Positions 59,325-64,000 of a DNA stretch of 64,000 bases are shown piece after piece (the stretch's first letter is position 1; the number at the start of each line of letters is the position of its first letter). Location: assembly GCF_024679095.1 (NCBI RefSeq), contig NW_026111673.1, positions 288,501 to 352,500 on the forward strand, given 5' to 3'. This DNA is from Eriocheir sinensis. Taxonomy: Eukaryota; Arthropoda; Malacostraca; Decapoda; Varunidae. The notes under the pieces were generated by a model. The model saw only the letters and a list, made by a program, of their open reading frames with translations. It made no database searches and was not told the origin of the DNA. A program made the translations under genes and the position numbers.

Positions 59325-60145
59325 AGCAATAAGTGACCCAGGTTTTCTCATGAGTTTGGAAGTGCTCACCTCAGTTCTAAGTGTCACTAAACCCTTGCCG
59401 GAAAGGCTGCAGGGGTCACAACAAGAACTGATGGGTGCTCTTGGAAGTGTACAGAGCTGCATAGATGCACTTCAGTCCTATCGCGATGGAAATAAGTTCA
59501 ACCAACTTTTTGCCCAAGCTGAGGAAAGGTACGGAAGCCAGAAGCCTTGAACAATCAGTGGTCATCAGAAACATAATTAAGGCTAACCCTCCAACAGCAA
59601 CTCCATAGGAGTACTATCGAAGAGCTATTTTTCTCCAGTTTTCGGACACTGCTATAGCACAACTCAGGGAAAGGTTTGCATCTGAACACATTAGTTAGGA
59701 GTTTTTTGTTGGGAAGTCTTGTTCCCTCTCTTTCAGTTGATACTTATTTTAGTGAACTGAAGGAGGCAGTTGAATTTTATGGAAAATTTCTTGTAGATGC
59801 AGATCTCGTTGAAGGTGAATATCTACGGGGCAGAGTTATTGGAAGCGTCGTGAATCTCATGAGAGGTCAAAGCAAGTTGTTGAGACATTGGCATGTGCCA
59901 AAAAATTGGGCACATATCTAAATTTTTCCACCTTATTGCATTTTTTTCAACCCTACCTGTTAGCACTTCCACCAATGAGCGATCCTTTAGTGCCCTTAAA
60001 TTGCTTAAAACATACCTTAGGAACGCAATGAGTGAAAGTCGTTTAAATGGACTGGCCTTACTTTGTCTATTGTGACACAAATCTTGATCATGAAGTCCTT
60101 GATGAATTTGCACGTAAGAACAGACGCCTAAATTTGAGGTAAACC
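59325..60145 (+). pseudogene. hAT transposase C-terminal fragment
   Basis: The first frame (59350-59550) is a helical region (LTSVLSVTKPLPERLQGSQQ). The second (59676-59921) has VDTYFSELKEAVEFYGKFL. The third (about 59950-60070) has STSTNERSFSALKLLKTYLR and SRLNGLALLCL, the hAT dimerisation motif, as in P52rIPK-like proteins. Stops and shifts lie between them. It is unrelated in sequence to the hAT element at 17-22 kb, and no flanking TIRs were found. Confidence 0.8.
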
Positions 60146-60750
<605 letters not shown>

Positions 60751-60989
60751 CCCCCTTTCAATTTTCTGGGTACGCCACTGGTTAAGTATGTGAGTTAACT
60801 GCATGAAGGGTCACTTTGGACCATGTTCTGAGAGATGGTTACAAGCAGGAGTTCATAGATGTAAATTCTACTACTAATAACAAGGGCCCGTCTGAGGAAG
60901 GCAGAGGCTGGATGGTGAAGAAAGTGGTCGGCTCAAAGGGTTAAGAAACAGGATCCCTGCTGGGTTAATGGTCCTCGAGCGAGAAAATG

Positions 60990-61356
60990 AGAAACAATCA
61001 CCCCCACACAAAACATTTCATAATATATATCGAAGCATTTGTGATCAGATTATGTATCATCTATTTTTGGGGGTTTATATCATAACACAAATTTGGCCCA
61101 TTGCTGCTACACGGTAAAGCCACAAATTTGGCCCGTTGCTGCTGCACGGTAAAGCCACAAATTTGGCCCGTAGCTGCACGGTAAAGCCACAATTTGGCCT
61201 GTCGCTGCTAAGCACGGTAAAGCCACAAATTTGGCCTGTCGCTGTTACACGGTAAAGCCACAAATTTGGCCTGTTGCTATCGTATCGGTAAAGCCAAATT
61301 TGGCCCGTCGCTGCTACACGGTAAAGCCACAAATTTGGCCCGTCGCTGCTACCGGG
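60990..61356 (-). repeat. 35-bp tandem repeat block, minus orientation
   Basis: About eight copies of the same 35-bp unit as 55104-55235, in reverse orientation (61085-61350), ending at a ctgctaccgg tip. The inner flank (60990-61080, ccccaaaaatagat when reversed) matches 55240-55330. The higher copy number than the left block shows independent expansion. Confidence 0.85.
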
Positions 61357-61920
61357 TTATAGTGACAAGGAAATTCATTGGCATTAGATCTAAGCATGTA
61401 TCTCCATGCCCTTGAATTTGGAAGTTGGGTTTTTGACAGCTAACTATTGCCGGGAATCATCGGGAATTAACTGTTTTAACTCTGAGTATAAATGAGTCTA
61501 GTTATCAGCGCCCCAGAAGACAGTTTTAGGCTCGGAAGTTGGTGTTTTGATGCCTATTAGCCCAGACTCAACGCTGTCTGTCGGGCCCCGGCCCAGCACG
61601 TTGAAGTAAGCCAAACAGTGGTAGAAAATTCCCAGCAACTCACACGACATCCAGAAGCGCTGGCTGGGATTCAAGGGAACCACTGAACTCAGAAAAAAAT
61701 ACTGAACCTGAGGATGAAGAAAGTCAAGTTGAACGGTGAACCATAACGAAGTTACAATGAACAACGAACAGTGAACATGTTGGCTCCACGACCTGATGTG
61801 TGAACAGATAGGGAGTGAGCGCACAGACAGGAAGTGCCGAGAGGCGGAACACTCGTGGGTGGTCCTATAGACGGGTACAAGGCCGGCGGGCATGAACTGT
61901 TCACGTGGGCGTTGTCATGA
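61357..61920. other. No gene seen
   Basis: A cagaagaca..tttggctcggaag motif near 61515 recurs near 62650. Minus-strand open frames of 95-131 codons show no domain. Confidence 0.4.
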
Positions 61921-61925
61921 CGTTT

Positions 61926-62433
61926 TGTGACGTGTTGTGACGTGTTGTGATGTAAAACAACACGGTGGTGACGATTTGTATGGTAGCCGCTGGCCCTATA
62001 TAAGAGCTCAGCAAGGAGCAGGAGTGTCGCAGTCACCAATTCAGTAACAGTTAAGCTATTTTTGGGCTGTGGCCATTACTGTACTTGGGGCAACACTGGC
62101 GAGTAGAATTACGAGACTCTGTTAGGAGAAGCCGTATTTCTTGTGACTGTGTAGCATGTGATCGTTCTGGAGTATTAGTGTTATGTTGAGTAGGAACAAC
62201 ATTCAGTGTTGTTGTTAGTGAAGCGTAACCAACCGTACATATGTGTGTTTCATTAGTGACTGGTCGAGTGTGTCTGCCGTGAAGAGTGTTGATTTCATTT
62301 GGGCGTGTGACAATTAGTAGTGACGTTAACTTGTTGATTCTGTACTTACTCATGTGCTCAGGTATATTCCTTTTACTGTTAGAATAAATATTATAAGCAA
62401 CTCAGTCATTACCATCTACACCTCCCTCTGACA
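61926..62433 (+). mobile_element. Solo LTR
   Basis: The 508-base segment begins TGTGACG and ends CTGACA, with a 5-bp direct repeat cgttt on both sides (61921-61925 and 62434-62438). It contains a TATATAA box at 61997-62003 and an AATAAA signal at 62383-62388, in promoter-then-polyadenylation order for a plus-strand LTR. Three tgacgtg/tgacgtt words near the left end resemble CRE sites. No internal retroelement genes adjoin, so it is the product of LTR-LTR recombination. Family (Gypsy or Pao-like) was not determined. Confidence 0.85.
61997..62003 (+). promoter_or_regulatory. TATA box of the solo LTR
   Basis: TATATAA followed about 25-30 bases later by a cgcagtcacc-type region that could hold the start site. 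Confidence 0.65.
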
Positions 62434-62706
62434 CGTTTTTAAGTGTGCAAACGGGAGTACAAACTGTCCTACTCAATCCTTTTACATTTGCCGACTTCTA
62501 ACCTGAAAATTGCCTCCTTCATCCCAATAGCTGGAATAACTTATAGTTATCATTAAAATCGTCACTTGCAGATGTCTTCGGGGAATAATTAAGGGTCAAA
62601 ACCAGGTAATTATGATGCCCTGAGTACGACAATCTGGCACCACCGCTCAGAAGACACTTTTTGGCTCGGAAGATAGTTTTTTGACATGAGGAATTGACTA
62701 TTTTAA

Positions 62707-62900
62707 CACAGGGACGACTACCAACACAGGGATGGCTACTGACACAGGGACGACTACCAACACAGGGACGACTACCGACACAGGGACGGCTACCGACATA
62801 GGGACGACTACCAACAGAGAGACGACTACCAACACGGGGACGGCTACCGACACAGGGACAACTAGCAACACAGAGACAACTAACAACACAGGGACAGCTT
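62707..62900 (+). repeat. 18-bp minisatellite encoding Thr-rich repeats in frame
   Basis: About ten units of acgactaccaacacaggg and variants. Because the unit is a multiple of three, all plus frames keep phase; one reads TTTNTG/TATDTG repeats for 82 codons and the minus strand reads Val-rich repeats for 68. It resembles a mucin-like exon, but there is no clear start, signal peptide or splice evidence. Confidence 0.75.
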
Positions 62901-63034
62901 CCACCAGTATTTTGTCACCTTTGAGAGTGGTAAGTGTAATCCTTCGCCCCCTAAAATCTTATTCAATTTCCTTTGTGTAGTGAGCATACCAATTCTTGAC
63001 AGCATACTTATTCTCATGGTATATAATAAAATTA

Positions 63035-63410
<376 letters not shown>

Positions 63411-64000
63411 GGCTAAAGATAGAAGGATACAGATAGTGTCAAAAGAAAGAAGATTAAATACTCTACAAATACACAAGAGCGAATCTCAAACAAACAAACA
63501 GAAAGCAGAGAAAAACATCCTTGACCCTGGTAGAGCGACCCCGGAAATTGAAAAACCTGAATGAAAAGTGTTGATATTAATGGTAATAACTCAATATTGA
63601 ATAAAGATAGGAACATGCAGATAGCACCAAAAGAAAGACGATTAAATACCCTACAAATACACAAGAGCGCATATCAAACACACAAACAGAGAGAAGAGAA
63701 AAACATCCTTGACCCTGGTAGAGCGACCCCAGCAATTGAAAAACATGAACGAAAATTGTCGATTAAAATAAAAATTACTCAAAATTGGATAAAGATAGGA
63801 ACATACAGATAGTGACAAAAAAAAAGAAGATTAAACACTCTACGAATACACAAGAGCGAATCTTAAACAAACAAACAGAAAGCAGAGAAAAACACCCCCG
63901 AACCTGGCAGAGCGATTCCATGGTGTCAAGACTAGAGGGAAGAATCATGAAAAAAGTCCTTATAAAAGTCAAACTAACTCATAATTGGATAAAGATAGGA
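63411..64000. repeat. 188-bp tandem satellite
   Basis: Units begin near 63415, 63603, 63791 and 63991 with aaagatagga or a close variant. Each contains aaatactctacaaatacaca, caaacaaacaga and ccttgaccctggtagagcga. The array continues past the window end. Confidence 0.9.

Noticed and set aside
61752..62039. 95-codon minus-strand frame overlapping the LTR
   Set aside because: It crosses the LTR border and target duplication, so it cannot be an ancestral gene.

Overview
The window is repeat-dominated eukaryotic nuclear DNA, most likely from a decapod crustacean and plausibly a crab. I infer this from very long GA/CA/CT and TCC microsatellites, degenerate arthropod TTAGG-like arrays, and a mix of CR1-like, RTE-like and jockey-like LINEs with hAT elements. 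No operon, Shine-Dalgarno signal or compact gene order is present. The only host protein-coding sequence I can name is one exon of a RhoGAP-domain gene at 14.0 kb.

Layout. 1-13.1 kb is a two-level satellite: about 120-bp G-rich units plus an about 0.9-kb module carrying a 48-bp-arm hairpin, joined by a GC-rich linker that recurs at 5.8-7.0 and 11.9-13.1 kb. A 1.48-kb TIR element sits inside it. 13.25-13.79 kb is a degenerate TTAGG-like array abutting the RhoGAP exon, whose acceptor and first 33 bases occur three times, separated by AAT repeats. 14.9-16.1 kb is a non-autonomous hAT-like element with a hairpin inside it. 17.46-22.51 kb is a full-length hAT transposon with a perfect 8-bp target duplication, a spliced BED-finger transposase on the minus strand and a duplicated 5' exon.

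24.7-46.5 kb is a nest of CR1-superfamily LINEs embedded in kilobases of TCC pyrimidine repeat: a 5'-truncated family A present as three tandemly duplicated segments with a palindrome-ended DNA element between them, a nearly complete family B element (zinc-binding ORF1, SGNH esterase, endonuclease-RT), and a decayed complete family C element. 46.5-48.3 kb returns to the satellite. 48.3-54 kb holds a duplicated segment, a tRNA-headed SINE, three splice-flanked exon-like cassettes, a TTAA palindrome and an RTE-like fragment. 54.6-61.4 kb contains inverted 35-bp-repeat blocks around a decayed jockey-like LINE and a hAT fragment. 61.9-62.4 kb is a solo LTR with 5-bp target duplications. The window ends in a mucin-like 18-bp minisatellite, a GA tract, a 220-bp family C tail and a 188-bp satellite.

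Main leads. (1) In both LINE B and LINE C the endonuclease-RT frame is exactly -1 to the esterase frame, has no ATG before the endonuclease, and is entered at an A-run slippery site 30-40 nt before the esterase stop; this suggests programmed -1 frameshifting. (2) The independent LINE families all end in two or three copies of an 8-10-bp repeat and then pass directly into a TCC/TC tract on the sense strand, as expected of an element that targets pyrimidine microsatellites. Both come from reading the sequence and have not been tested by database comparison.
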